Origin: Auraticoccus monumenti
GTDB taxonomy: Bacteria; Actinomycetota; Actinomycetes; Propionibacteriales; Propionibacteriaceae
Length of the DNA: 64,000 bases
Reading direction: 5' to 3'
Assembly: GCF_900101785.1 (NCBI RefSeq)
Contig: NZ_LT629688.1
Location: 3,472,001-3,536,000, forward strand
The position numbers were made by a program, and so were the translations under genes. The notes under the pieces are model-generated. The model worked only from the letters and a program-made list of their open reading frames with translations, did not search any database and was not told the origin of the DNA. Below are positions 36,952 through 46,530 of the stretch, piece after piece (position 1 is the first letter of the stretch; the number at the start of each line of letters is the position of its first letter).

Positions 36952-39900
36952 TCAGCGAACCGGGGACGAGGAGCCGGCGGCCTGCACCGCCTTGAGGACC
37001 CGCTTGCGCGAGACCGTCCCGCGGGTGCCGAGGGACTGGGCGAACAGGCTGACCCGCAGCTCCTCCAGCTGCCAGCCGATCTCCTCCACGTCCGGGGGCA
37101 GCGGCCCCGGCGGCTGGCGGGCCACCAGCTCGGCGTAGGCGTCCTCCACCGCGGCGACCTCCTCGTGCAGACGCTGGTCGCGGGCGGGGTCCAGCGGGGC
37201 GGCGCGGAGCCGCTGCTCGGCGGCGGCCAGGTAGCGCGGCAGCTGCAGCAGGTGGTCGTGGGCGGTGACGGAGAGGAACCCGGCGAAGACCAGGTTGGCC
37301 ACCTGCTCGCGGACGTCGTCGCGGGCCCAGGACGGCACGGCCGCGCCCTCCAGCAACCGGAGCACCTGCTGGTGGGTGGCCAGCACCCGCGCGGTGGTGG
37401 CGACGACGTCGCGCATCCGCTCGGCGGCGTCGGGGCGGACCCGCTGGCAGAGCCGCTCGAAGGAGGCCTGGTCCCGGGTCAGCGCGGCCTCGGGGCCGGC
37501 CTCGGCGACCAGGCTGCCGACGGCGGCGGTGCGGGCGTCGGCCAGCAGCGCCGGGACGCCGGGGTACGGGCTGTGGCCGAGGGCGAGCTTGTCGGTGTTG
37601 GACAGGTGGGAGACCACCCAGCGGGTGGGGTCGGGGGTGCTCAGGACCACCAGTCGGCGCAGCCCGAGGACGTGCAGGCGGCGCTGGCGCCCGGGCGTGT
37701 CGGCCACCACCAGGCCGACGGTGAACCGGTCGCCGTCGCGCTCCTCCGCCAGCGCCGGGTAGCCGACGACCTTGTGCCCGCCGCGCTCGGTCTGCAGCTC
37801 CGCGGCGACGGTGCCGAACGTCCAGCTGGTCTGCCCGCTGCGCACCACCTCGGCCGAGACGGTGCTGAGGGTGCGGCTGATGGTGTCGGCGAGGTCCTGG
37901 CGGAGGCCGGCGAAGTCGCGGCCCTGCCGGCGTCCCTCCGGGGTGGGGACCTCGAAGCGCACCCGCAGGTGGTCCGGGACGGGCTTGGCCTGCCAGGTGT
38001 CCTCCGGGACGATCTCGCCGGTCAGGGCCCGCAGCGCGCGCCCGAGGGCGGTGGTGAAGGGGACGTCGTGCCCGACCCCCTGCTCCTGCAGCCAGGCGAG
38101 CGCGCGGGTGGCGTGGTCGGGAGCGGGCACGAAACGCGTCCGCACCTGCTTGGGCAGACCGCGGATCAGCTCGGTGGCCAGCTCGCGGCGCAGACCGGGC
38201 ACCTGCCAGCTGAAGGGCGCCTCGTCGAGCTGGTTGAGCACCTCCACCGGCACCGTGACGGTGACGCCGTCCTGACCGGAGCCGGGGTCGAAGACGTAGT
38301 CCACCGCCAGCTCGTGCCCGGCCACCACCCAGGTGTCGGGGAAGTCCTCCCCCGACGCGCTGGTGGCGTCGGTGACCAGGTCGTCCAGGGTGAGGTCGAG
38401 CAGCTCCGGCTGCTCGCGGCGGGCCTCGCGCCACCAGCGGTCGAAGTGCGCGCCGGAGACGACGTCGGCGGGCACCCGGGCGTCGTAGAAGGCGGCGATG
38501 GTCTCGTCGTCGACCACGATGTCGCGCCGGCGTGCGCGCTCCTCCAGCTGCTCGGCCTCCTCCCGGACGGTGGCGTTGCGGGCGAAGAAGTGGTGCCGGG
38601 TGTGCCAGCGGCCCTCCACCAGGGCCGCCTGGATGAACATCCGCCGCGACTCCTCGGGGTCGATCGAGGCGTAGGAGACCTGGCGCCGGGCCACCACCGG
38701 AACGCCGAGCAGGGTGACGCGCTCGTAGGCCATCACCGAGGCCGAGCGCTCGGACCAGTGCGGCTCGGAGTACTGGCGCTTGAGCAGGTGGGCACCCACC
38801 TCCTCGACCTGGGCCGAGGTGATGGTGGCCACCGTCCGGGCCCAGAGCCGGCTGGTCTCCACCAGCTCCGCGGCCATCACCAGCTCGGGTGGGCGGCGGC
38901 TGAGCGCCGAACCGGGGGCGATGGCGAACTTCACCCCGCGGGCGCCCAGGTACTCCTTCATCGGCGCCCGGCCGCGGCCCCCGGCACGCCGGGCCCGGGT
39001 GTCCTCCTCGCGCACGTCGAGCAGCCCGATCTGGGAGAGCAGCCCGGTGAGCAGGGCCCCGTGCACGGCGTCGGGGCCGGCGTCGACGGAGTTGGCGGTC
39101 ATGTCCAGCTCGCCGCAGATCTCCTTGAGCTGGGCGTGCAGGTCCTGCCACTCCCGGATCCGCAGGAAGTTGAGGTGCTCCTCGCGGCACATCCGGCGGA
39201 AGGCGTTGCCGGAGAGCTCCCGCCGGCGCCGTCGCAGGTACTGCCACAGGTGCAGCCAGGCCAGGAAGTCCGAGCTGCCCGGCTCCTCCGGCGGGGGCGG
39301 CGGCTCCTCCCCCTCCGCGGTCTCCTCCGGCACCGGCAGCCAGAAGCGCCGGTGCATCGCGTCGGCACGCTCCCGCTCCTCGGCCGGGCGCTCGCGGGGG
39401 TCCTGGATGGACAGCCCCGCCACCACGACCAGCACCTCGCGCAGGCAGCCACGGTCCTCCGCGGCCAGCAGCATCCGGCCCAGCCGGGGGTCCACCGGCA
39501 GCCGGGCCAGGCGCTGACCCACCCGGGTCAGCCGGACCGCGCTCCCCCGGGCGGTGGTGGTGTCGAGGGCACCGAGCTCGGTCAGCAGCCGCACACCGTC
39601 GGCGACCTGCGCCGAGGCGGGCGCCTCGACGAAGGGGAAGTCGGCGATGTCGCCCAGCCGGGCGCTGGCCATCTGCAGGATGACCGAGGCCAGGTTGGTG
39701 CGCAGGATCTCCGGCTCGGTGTACTCCGGCCGGGAGAGGTAGTCCTTCTCGCTGTACAGCCGGATGCAGATACCGGGGGCGACGCGCCCGCAGCGGCCGG
39801 CGCGCTGGTTCGCCGAGGCCTGCGAGACCGGCTCAATGGGCAGCCGCTGGACCTTGCTGCGGGCCGACCAGCGCGAGATCCGCGCGGTGCCGGTGTCGAC

Positions 39901-41454
39901 CACGTAGCGGATCCCCGGCACGGTCAGCGAGGTCTCGGCGACGTTGGTGGAGAGCACCACCCGCCGTCCGGTGTGGGCGGAGAAGACCCGGTGCTGCTCG
40001 GCGGCGGACAGCCGGGCGTAGAGCGGCAGGATCTCGGTGTGCGGCAGCCGCAGCGCCTCCAGCGCGTCGGCGGCGTCGCGGATCTCCCGCTCCCCGGAGA
40101 GGAAGACCAGCACGTCGCCGCCGGTCAGGTCGCTCTCGGCGTGCAGCTCGCGGACCGCGTCGACGATGCCGTCGACCTGGTCGCGCTCCCCCGCCGACGA
40201 GGCGGGCGCGGCGTCGGGGTCGTCCTCGTCCTCGTCGGGGTCGCGGTCCTCCAGCCGGAGCGGGCGGTAGCGCACCTCCACCGGGAAGGTCCGCCCGGAG
40301 ACCTCGATGATCGGGGCGGGACGGCCCTCGGCGTCGGCGAAGTGCTCGGCGAAGCGGGCGGTGTCGATGGTGGCGGAGGTGACCACCACCTTGAGCTCGG
40401 GCCGCTGGGGCAGCAGCTGGCGCAGGAACCCGAGCAGGAAGTCGATGTTCAGGCTGCGCTCGTGGGCCTCGTCGATGATGATCGTGTCGTAGCGGCGCAG
40501 CATCGGGTCGTGGCCGATCTCGGCCAGCAGGATGCCGTCGGTCATCACCTTGAGCCGGGTGGCGGAGGAGGAGCGGCGGGTGAAACGGACCTGGTAGCCG
40601 ACCACCTGACCGAGCTCGGTGCCCAGCTCCTCGGCCACCCGCTCGGCGACGCTGCGGGCCGCGATCCGGCGGGGCTGGGTGTGCCCGATGGCGCGACGTC
40701 CCATGGCCAGGCAGAGCTTGGGCAGCTGGGTGGTCTTTCCGGAGCCGGTCTCCCCCGCCACCACGACCACCTGGGAGTCCCGCAGGGCGGCGGTGATGTC
40801 GTCGGCGCGGGAGGTGATCGGCAGGGCCGGGTCCAGGGTGAGCGAGACGGTGTCCGGCAGCGGTTCCGGCTCGGGCGGACGGCGGGGACCCCGGTCCGGG
40901 CGGCGAGCGGCGTCCTTCCCCGCGCGGCGCCGCCGGGAGGTTCGCTGGTCGCCGGAGGGGTCGGCGGCGTCCGTCGACGTCGTGGGCGGCTGGTCGGCGG
41001 CGGCGTCGCGGGGCTGCTCCTCCGCGCCGGGACGCGGGTCGGCGGACGCGTCGGTGAGCGGCTCCCGTGAGCCGGGTCGTCGCTCGGCGGGTGCGCCGGC
41101 GACCTGCGGCTGGGTGCCGGCCGGGTCGTCCGGTCCGTCGCCCAGCTGCTCGCCGGCGCCGGGACCGGGCCGCGGCTCGACGGGTCGGTCGGCCGCCCCC
41201 CGGCGTGCGCCGGGACGGGGCCCGCGTCGGGTGCCGGCCTCCGGTGGCCGGGTGCGCGGCGGACGTCCGGCCGGGGCGTCGGCGGGCTGCTCCGCCGCGG
41301 CACCCGCGCCCTGCTCGGGCGGTGCGCCCACGGCCTGGTCGGTCGGGGTGGACGCGGTCTGGCCCCCACGGCCCCGACCGCGCCCGCGCCGGCGGCGGGG
41401 GCCGGTGCCCCGCTCGCTCGACGGAGGGCGTGGGGCGGGGCTGGTCTCTGACAT
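36952..41454 (-). CDS. hrpA: ATP-dependent RNA helicase HrpA
   Basis: DEAH-box helicase of 1500 residues that unwinds structured RNA and, in E. coli, rescues stalled ribosomes. The helicase core shows GETGSGKTTQ (about residue 233), IDEAHERS (about 326), TSATIDT and QRAGRCGR (motif VI), followed by the HA2/OB region and the long DUF3418 C-terminal part characteristic of HrpA rather than HrpB. The first 200 residues are a low-complexity Arg/Pro/Gly/Ala tail starting with an RGRGRG-type run, a likely RNA-binding extension. A TAGGGT box lies nine bases before the ATG. Confidence 0.95.
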   Translation of the reverse strand: MSETSPAPRPPSSERGTGPRRRRGRGRGRGGQTASTPTDQAVGAPPEQGAGAAAEQPADAPAGRPPRTRPPEAGTRRGPRPGARRGAADRPVEPRPGPGAGEQLGDGPDDPAGTQPQVAGAPAERRPGSREPLTDASADPRPGAEEQPRDAAADQPPTTSTDAADPSGDQRTSRRRRAGKDAARRPDRGPRRPPEPEPLPDTVSLTLDPALPITSRADDITAALRDSQVVVVAGETGSGKTTQLPKLCLAMGRRAIGHTQPRRIAARSVAERVAEELGTELGQVVGYQVRFTRRSSSATRLKVMTDGILLAEIGHDPMLRRYDTIIIDEAHERSLNIDFLLGFLRQLLPQRPELKVVVTSATIDTARFAEHFADAEGRPAPIIEVSGRTFPVEVRYRPLRLEDRDPDEDEDDPDAAPASSAGERDQVDGIVDAVRELHAESDLTGGDVLVFLSGEREIRDAADALEALRLPHTEILPLYARLSAAEQHRVFSAHTGRRVVLSTNVAETSLTVPGIRYVVDTGTARISRWSARSKVQRLPIEPVSQASANQRAGRCGRVAPGICIRLYSEKDYLSRPEYTEPEILRTNLASVILQMASARLGDIADFPFVEAPASAQVADGVRLLTELGALDTTTARGSAVRLTRVGQRLARLPVDPRLGRMLLAAEDRGCLREVLVVVAGLSIQDPRERPAEERERADAMHRRFWLPVPEETAEGEEPPPPPEEPGSSDFLAWLHLWQYLRRRRRELSGNAFRRMCREEHLNFLRIREWQDLHAQLKEICGELDMTANSVDAGPDAVHGALLTGLLSQIGLLDVREEDTRARRAGGRGRAPMKEYLGARGVKFAIAPGSALSRRPPELVMAAELVETSRLWARTVATITSAQVEEVGAHLLKRQYSEPHWSERSASVMAYERVTLLGVPVVARRQVSYASIDPEESRRMFIQAALVEGRWHTRHHFFARNATVREEAEQLEERARRRDIVVDDETIAAFYDARVPADVVSGAHFDRWWREARREQPELLDLTLDDLVTDATSASGEDFPDTWVVAGHELAVDYVFDPGSGQDGVTVTVPVEVLNQLDEAPFSWQVPGLRRELATELIRGLPKQVRTRFVPAPDHATRALAWLQEQGVGHDVPFTTALGRALRALTGEIVPEDTWQAKPVPDHLRVRFEVPTPEGRRQGRDFAGLRQDLADTISRTLSTVSAEVVRSGQTSWTFGTVAAELQTERGGHKVVGYPALAEERDGDRFTVGLVVADTPGRQRRLHVLGLRRLVVLSTPDPTRWVVSHLSNTDKLALGHSPYPGVPALLADARTAAVGSLVAEAGPEAALTRDQASFERLCQRVRPDAAERMRDVVATTARVLATHQQVLRLLEGAAVPSWARDDVREQVANLVFAGFLSVTAHDHLLQLPRYLAAAEQRLRAAPLDPARDQRLHEEVAAVEDAYAELVARQPPGPLPPDVEEIGWQLEELRVSLFAQSLGTRGTVSRKRVLKAVQAAGSSSPVR

Positions 41455-41463
41455 GGCCCGTCC

Positions 41464-41469
41464 ACCCTA
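41464..41469 (-). promoter_or_regulatory. -10 box for hrpA
   Basis: On the minus strand TAGGGT ends nine bases before the ATG at 41454, so any untranslated leader would be only a few bases. Confidence 0.5.
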
Positions 41470-41739
41470 TGCCGCGCGGCCAGGGGTCACGACCGTCTTC
41501 CTGCGCCCACGCAGCCGGTGGTGTGCGCCCGGCCGGCGGACGCGGCGATGGCACCGCCCAGGCCGACGACGCAGGGCCACCGCCGGACCGGCGGCGGGGG
41601 CGGCACCACACCGAGGTGGGCGCAGCAACGGTGGCCGGCGGGCCGGCACCGGGCGCCAGCCTCACGAGCTGTGCGGCAGGGGCACGGAAGGGCGACGTGG
41701 CACGACCGTCGGGGTGGTGTCCTCCGCGCCGGAGGGTCA

Positions 41740-42447
41740 ATGCGCTGGTGGCGACCACCGCGTCGGTGGTTGGCTTCCCCGGTGGACGCCCTTCCCGACC
41801 TCTGGCCGCCGTACGCCCTCACCCTCACCGCAGGTGACCTGACCCTGCGGGTGGTGCGCGAGGACGACCTGCCCGAGCTGGTCGCGCTGGTGCGCAGCGG
41901 CGTCCACGACCCGGCCACGATGCCGTTCGACACCCCCTGGACCGACGCCGACCCCGAGCAGCTGCCGCTGGACTACGTGCGCTACCAGAGCTCGGTCAAG
42001 GCCTCCTTCACCTCCGAGGCGTTCACCCTCGAGCTCGCCGTCCGGGTCGGCGGGGAGCTGGTCGGGGTGCAGGGGTTCTCCACCCGGGACTACGCGGTGA
42101 CCCGCACCGGCGAGACGGGCTCCTGGCTGGCCCGCCGCTTCCAGGGCCGGGGCACCGGCAGGCGGATGCGGGCGGCGCTGTGCGCGTTCCTGTTCGACGA
42201 GCTGGGCGCGCGGCGGGTGACCTCCAGCGCCTTCGTCGACAACCCCGCCTCGCTGGCGGTGAGCCGGGCGGTCGGGTACGTCCCCGACGGCACCCAGGTC
42301 AAGGCGCGCCGCGGCGAGGCGGCGCTGAACCAGCGGCTGCTGCTGACGCCGGAGGCCCTGGTCCGCGGCGAGCCGGTGACCGCCACCGGGGCCGGGCCGC
42401 TGCTGCGGATGATCGGGCTGGCGCATCACCCTCCGACGTCGGGGTAG
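41740..42447 (+). CDS. GNAT family N-acetyltransferase (RimJ/RimL type)
   Basis: The 235 residues contain one GNAT domain of the Acetyltransf_3 kind: LTLRVVREDDLPELVALVRSG (about residues 33-53), the acetyl-CoA loop RRFQGRGTGRRMRAALCAFLF (about 130-150) and the C-terminal NPASLAVSRAVGYVPDG. The ATG at 41740 follows GGAGGG; an in-frame GTG at 41782 is also possible. The 285 bases between it and hrpA hold no gene. The substrate is unknown. It is followed after nine bases by the gene at 42457. Confidence 0.85.
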   Translation: MRWWRPPRRWLASPVDALPDLWPPYALTLTAGDLTLRVVREDDLPELVALVRSGVHDPATMPFDTPWTDADPEQLPLDYVRYQSSVKASFTSEAFTLELAVRVGGELVGVQGFSTRDYAVTRTGETGSWLARRFQGRGTGRRMRAALCAFLFDELGARRVTSSAFVDNPASLAVSRAVGYVPDGTQVKARRGEAALNQRLLLTPEALVRGEPVTATGAGPLLRMIGLAHHPPTSG

Positions 42448-42456
42448 TTCCCGGCC

Positions 42457-42960
42457 ATGGACCACGACGCCCAGACCCCCGACGCCCAGACCCCTGACGC
42501 ACCGAGCCCTTCCCCCTCCTCCTCCGAGGACGGCCGAGACGCCGCCCACCGCGTGCCCGACGACGTCAGCCAGGAGACCGTCGAGGCCCTGGGCAAGCTC
42601 TCCGAGGCCCTGGAGTCGGTGGACCGGGCCCGCGGCCACCTCTACGAGTTCCACCAGCTGACCGGCAAGGCCGACATCGGTCTGCAGGACGCGGTGGAGG
42701 CCCTCGAGCAGGCCGGGCACGCGGAGACCGCGGAGCGGCTGCGCACCGAGCTGGTGGGGCGCAACGTCATCGCCGGGCGCTGGACGTTCCAGATGGTGGA
42801 GGACTACGACGACAACTACTGGTCGGTGTTCCGCGGGCTGGAGCGCGAGGCCCGCGAGGCCCACGCCCACGGACGTCGCCACCTGTACGAGGCGCAGATG
42901 AAGGAGGACGAGAGGACCAGGGGCGTGGCCGGCCACGAAGCCACCCCCGAGGAGCTCTGA
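42457..42960 (+). CDS. Conserved hypothetical protein, helical
   Basis: The 167 residues have a short disordered start with two PDAQT repeats (about 1-25), then an all-helical domain. Segments SEALESVDRARGHLYEFHQLTGKAD and WTFQMVEDYDDNYW look conserved among actinobacteria, but I cannot name a function. No membrane segment is present. A TAGTTC box six bases before the ATG suggests a leaderless start, so it may be transcribed separately from the acetyltransferase gene. Confidence 0.75.
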   Translation: MDHDAQTPDAQTPDAPSPSPSSSEDGRDAAHRVPDDVSQETVEALGKLSEALESVDRARGHLYEFHQLTGKADIGLQDAVEALEQAGHAETAERLRTELVGRNVIAGRWTFQMVEDYDDNYWSVFRGLEREAREAHAHGRRHLYEAQMKEDERTRGVAGHEATPEEL

Positions 42961-43000
42961 CCCCACCGCGGACCGCGCGGGCGCGCCGTGATCGCTGCGG

Positions 43001-43894
43001 TCAGGAGCCCGCGCGACGTCCCTGGACGGCGCAGCCACGCACCAGCGCCAGCGGGCAGCGGCTGTGGGCCATCACGCCGCGCACCACCGCACCCACCCCG
43101 AAGCCGCCCTCGTGCACCCCCAGCCAGAGCAGGTCCAGCTCGGCCGAGCGGTCCACCAGCGTGTCCACCGGGTGGGCCTCCACCTCCAGCTGCGTCACCT
43201 CCACCCCGGGGTGGCGGGAGCGCTCCTCGGCCACCAGCTGCTCGACGTGCTCGGTGTCGCGGCGGCGGAGCTCCTGGGCGCGCTCGGCGTCCAGGGCGCG
43301 TCCGAACAGACCCACCGTGGGCGGCTGCCACGCGTGCACCACCTCCAGCGACGCACCACGGCGGGCCGCCTCCTCGAAGGCCATCCGCAGCGCGCCGGAG
43401 GCCTTGGGGTTGGGCTCGATGCCGATCCCGATGCGACCCAGCGAGCCGGTGTGCTCGACGTGGCTGGCCGCGGACAGCATGATCACCGGGCACCGGGCCT
43501 GGGCGGCCACGCCCACGCTGGTGGAGCCGACGAACAGCCGCTCCAGCCCCCGCACCGAGCGCCGTCCGACCACGACCAGGTCGCTGCTCTCGGAGAGCTT
43601 GGCCAGCACGCCGGCGGGGTTGCCCATGGCGACCTCGCGGTGCACCCGGTCCGGGGAGAGCCCCATCGAGGTCGCGGTCCCGACGGCCTCCTCCACGATG
43701 GCCTCGCCGGCCTGCTGCAGCAGGGTGGGGTCGTAGACGACTCCCCAGGCACCGGCCAGCACGGCGTCGTCCACCGCGTGGGCCACCACGAGGTCGGCGT
43801 CGCGGAAGAGGGCGGCGCGGATGGCGTAGACCAGGGCCCGCTGGCCGTCCTCGGACCCGTCGACCCCGACCACGATGGTGTGCGGCTCGTTCAT
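43001..43894 (-). CDS. Universal stress protein, tandem UspA domains
   Basis: Two UspA domains in 297 residues. The first (about 5-145) carries VVGVDGSEDGQRAL and the nucleotide loop VVVGRRSVRGLERLFVGSTS with the G-2X-G-9X-G-S pattern; the second (about 155-290) has a less complete loop. Such proteins are dormancy- and stress-linked in actinobacteria. The ATG has GGAGGG upstream and overlaps the stop of the Pro-rich gene (ATGA). It is convergent with the hypothetical gene at 42457, with a weak 9-bp hairpin between them (42974-42982 with 43007-43015). Confidence 0.92.
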   Translation of the reverse strand: MNEPHTIVVGVDGSEDGQRALVYAIRAALFRDADLVVAHAVDDAVLAGAWGVVYDPTLLQQAGEAIVEEAVGTATSMGLSPDRVHREVAMGNPAGVLAKLSESSDLVVVGRRSVRGLERLFVGSTSVGVAAQARCPVIMLSAASHVEHTGSLGRIGIGIEPNPKASGALRMAFEEAARRGASLEVVHAWQPPTVGLFGRALDAERAQELRRRDTEHVEQLVAEERSRHPGVEVTQLEVEAHPVDTLVDRSAELDLLWLGVHEGGFGVGAVVRGVMAHSRCPLALVRGCAVQGRRAGS

Positions 43895-44472
43895 CGGGCC
43901 CTCCTGGTGCGGATCGAGGCCGAGACGGCCGAGGTCGGTGGGTGGGGCACCCCGAGCACCGGGTGCTCGGGGTCGACGGGGGACGGCGGCGGGCCCGAGG
44001 GTGCCGGGCCGAGCAGGCTGGGTCCCGGGGCCAGCGGCGCGGGTGGCCCCGGTCGCTGGGCCGGTGGCGGTGCCAGCGGGGTGGCAGCGGTCGGGCGGGG
44101 GCCGGAGGGGCCGACTCCGGGCCGGGGGGGCGGCGGACCGGGGTGGGGACGTCCCCCCGACACCGGCGGCCGGAGCGGGCTCGGGCCGGCGGGGGCGACC
44201 GGCCGCGGGCCCGGACCGGAGCCGTGGACGGGCGGCGGCCCCGCGGCCGGGGCGGGCACGACCGGTCGGCCGGCGGCGTCCGGGGCGGTCAGGGCGCGGA
44301 GGACCTGGTCCAGCTGCTGGGTGATGCGGTGCAGCAGCGCGGTCTGCTCGCCCAGCTGGTCGGCGATGCGGTGCAGCGGCTCCTCGGGCCCGGCGGCGCG
44401 ACCCGGGTCGGCTCCGGCACCCGGTCCGGGGACCGGGGGCTGCGGCTCGCGACGGTGGCTCTGCGCGCTCAT
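43891..44472 (-). CDS. Proline-rich protein with short coiled coil
   Basis: The 193 residues start with a basic and Pro-rich segment, then a short amphipathic helix with heptad-like leucines (LHRIADQLGEQTALLHRITQ, about residues 33-52). The rest is a low-complexity Pro/Gly/Ala tail. Its stop codon overlaps the UspA start (ATGA), which is the main argument that it is expressed. No family is recognised; it could be an oligomerising scaffold. The tail's codon pattern is hard to tell from non-coding high-GC sequence, so confidence is moderate. Confidence 0.6.
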   Translation of the reverse strand: MSAQSHRREPQPPVPGPGAGADPGRAAGPEEPLHRIADQLGEQTALLHRITQQLDQVLRALTAPDAAGRPVVPAPAAGPPPVHGSGPGPRPVAPAGPSPLRPPVSGGRPHPGPPPPRPGVGPSGPRPTAATPLAPPPAQRPGPPAPLAPGPSLLGPAPSGPPPSPVDPEHPVLGVPHPPTSAVSASIRTRRAR

Positions 44473-44544
44473 GCCTGCAACCTAGACGACCGCCCCCGCC
44501 GCGGGAAGCCACCGGACCCGCGGGTCGTGGGTCCGGCCCGCCGC

Positions 44545-45483
44545 TCAGCCGGCGTCGGGGCCGAAGGTGGTGCGTCCGCGGAGCTTGCCGGCCAGCTCGT
44601 CGTCGATCCCGTCGGCCACCTCGGCCATCATCGTGACCGCCTGGTGCAGGTGGGCCGGCACGAACGGGTGGGCCATCACCGAGCAGGTCACGAAGACGCG
44701 GTCCCGGATCAGCTGGAACTTCACCATCCGGGCGTCGGCGTTGAGGTCGTTGAGCACCTCCACCGCCCGCGAGCGGCCCTCGACGTCGTGCACCAGGGAG
44801 GCGAAGACCAGCACCTCGCGGGCGTCGGAGGAGAGCCGCAGGAAGAGCATCGTCGAGCCGACCCGGATGGCGATGTCGCCCTCGGCGTCGTGCAGTGGGG
44901 TGTGGCCGAACATCTCGGTCAGCTCCACCTCGACCAGGTCGCGCAGGTGCTCCACCCCGGCCGGGACCACCGCGGCCACGTCCTCGGCGTCGTACTCGGT
45001 CAGGACCACCGGCTCCGGGGCCGGGGTCAGGATCTCGGCCAGCTGGTCCGGGGCCAGGAAGACGGGGTGCTGGACGCCGTACACGTCGCGGAGGGTGCTC
45101 ACGGCGAGCCCGGCCAGGGCCTCGGACTGCTCCTGGGCCCTCAGCACCCAGAAGTTCTCGCTGACGGGGTCGCCGGGCTGCTCGGGCTCGCTGGTGGGGT
45201 CCTGCCAGCCCAGCTCGGAGAGCCGGGTCAGCTCGGCCGGGCCGAGCTGGTACTTCTCCCCCACCACCGCGTTGCTGGCGGCCTCGGCCAGCAGCGTGTC
45301 GCGGTCACGGCTGTGGAACCGCACGAAGGGGACCGGCTCCTCGTCCACGGCCACGCAGCCGAGGGTGAAGTCGGCGGAGTCGTCGATCATCGAGACCACC
45401 TCGGCGAGCCGCTGCTCGAACTCCAGCCACGACTCGGCGGTGCTGCGGTCCAGGTCGAAGTCACGGTAGTCGGGCACGGTCAC
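44545..45483 (-). CDS. YbjN/TY-Chap domain protein
   Basis: The 312 residues contain an N-terminal TY-Chap-like half (about 10-170; FEQRLAEVVSMIDDSADFTLG) and a C-terminal YbjN-like half (about 180-300; GDIAIRVGSTMLFLRLSSDAREVLVFASLV and DARMVKFQLIRDRVFVTCSVMA), both of the type III chaperone-like fold. In actinobacteria such proteins lie near secretion genes or stand alone, and the function is unproven. The start is a GTG at 45483; a TACGTT box lies upstream. No signal or membrane segment is seen. Confidence 0.85.
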   Translation of the reverse strand: MTVPDYRDFDLDRSTAESWLEFEQRLAEVVSMIDDSADFTLGCVAVDEEPVPFVRFHSRDRDTLLAEAASNAVVGEKYQLGPAELTRLSELGWQDPTSEPEQPGDPVSENFWVLRAQEQSEALAGLAVSTLRDVYGVQHPVFLAPDQLAEILTPAPEPVVLTEYDAEDVAAVVPAGVEHLRDLVEVELTEMFGHTPLHDAEGDIAIRVGSTMLFLRLSSDAREVLVFASLVHDVEGRSRAVEVLNDLNADARMVKFQLIRDRVFVTCSVMAHPFVPAHLHQAVTMMAEVADGIDDELAGKLRGRTTFGPDAG

Positions 45484-45550
45484 TCTCGCTCTCGTCTCGG
45501 CGCCCCGTCCGGGCCCTGGTTCGAACGTAGCGCACGACCCCGACGCCTTC

Positions 45551-46480
45551 TCACGACGAACCGCCGGTGAGCGCCCGCACCACCCGTGACGGGCTGGGAC
45601 GACCCAGCCGCCCGGCGAGCCAGGCGCTGGTGGCGGCCAGGTCCGGCAGCGAGACGCCGGTGCTCACCCCCTGCCCGTGCAGCATCCAGAGCAGGTCCTC
45701 GGTGGCCAGGTTGCCGGTGGCGGAACGGGCGTAGGGGCAGCCGCCGAGGCCGCCGGCGGAGGCGTCGAGCTCGCGGACCCCGGCCTCCAGGGCCACCGCC
45801 GCGTTGGCCAGCGCCTGACCGTAGGTGTCGTGGCCGTGCAGGGCCAGCCGCTCCTCCGAGCCGGCCAGCACCGTGAGCAGGGCGCGGACGTGCGCGGGCG
45901 TCGCCACGCCGATGGTGTCGCCGAGGCTGACCCGGGCGCAGCCGGCCGTCCACAGCCGCTCCACCAGCGGCACGACCTGCCGCGGCGCCACCCGGCCCTC
46001 CCAGGGGTCGCCGAAGGCCATCGAGACGTAGCCCCGGGCGGCGACGCCGTGCTCGGCGGCCAGCGCCAGTACCGCCTCGGCACGGACGACCGCCTCCTCC
46101 CGCCCGGTGCCGAGGTTGGCGCGGGCGAAGGCCTCGGTGGCGCTGACCACGACGGCCACCTCGCGGGCGCCGGCGCTCAGGGCCCGCTCGAGCCCGCGGA
46201 TGTTGGGCACCAGCACCGGGAGCCGGGCGTCCGGCAGCCCGGCCACCGCGCCGAGCACCTCCTCGGCGTCGGCCAGCTGCGGGACCCAACGGGGCGGCAC
46301 GAAGCTGGTGACCTCGACGGTGCGCAGGCCGGCGGCGTGCAGCCGGTGCACCAGCTCGACCTTGGTGGCCGTCGGGACCACGGTCTCCTCAGCCTGCAGG
46401 CCGTCGCGCGGACCGACCTCGTAGACCGTCACCTCCGCGGCGGGGCCCGTCCCGGGGTGCGGCTCGGGGAACGTCTCCAT
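45551..46480 (-). CDS. mvaB: Hydroxymethylglutaryl-CoA lyase
   Basis: Splits HMG-CoA into acetyl-CoA and acetoacetate, the last step of leucine breakdown. The 309 residues form an HMGL-like TIM barrel with GPRDGLQAE (about residues 23-31), the metal site HGHDTYGQALAN (about 215-226) and the catalytic Cys loop GGLGGCPYA (about 244-252). The usual VSxxFGCPYEG segment reads GYVSMAFGDPWEG here, so a conserved non-catalytic Cys is missing. No other leucine-degradation gene is adjacent, so a different 3-hydroxyacyl-CoA substrate is conceivable. Confidence 0.88.
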   Translation of the reverse strand: METFPEPHPGTGPAAEVTVYEVGPRDGLQAEETVVPTATKVELVHRLHAAGLRTVEVTSFVPPRWVPQLADAEEVLGAVAGLPDARLPVLVPNIRGLERALSAGAREVAVVVSATEAFARANLGTGREEAVVRAEAVLALAAEHGVAARGYVSMAFGDPWEGRVAPRQVVPLVERLWTAGCARVSLGDTIGVATPAHVRALLTVLAGSEERLALHGHDTYGQALANAAVALEAGVRELDASAGGLGGCPYARSATGNLATEDLLWMLHGQGVSTGVSLPDLAATSAWLAGRLGRPSPSRVVRALTGGSS

Positions 46481-46530
46481 GGGCCGACCCTACGACCGGC
46501 CGACAGGAGGTCCCGGGCGTGCGGGCGCGG

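Noticed and set aside
37165-41070. 1301-codon open frame antisense to hrpA
   Set aside because: Composition is that of a GC-rich shadow frame (Gly/Val/Gln/His-rich, no domains), while hrpA shows all helicase motifs.
45518-45526. GGTTCGAAC as the T-loop of a tRNA
   Set aside because: Flanking sequence cannot form acceptor, D or anticodon arms, and it lies in the promoter region of the YbjN-like gene.
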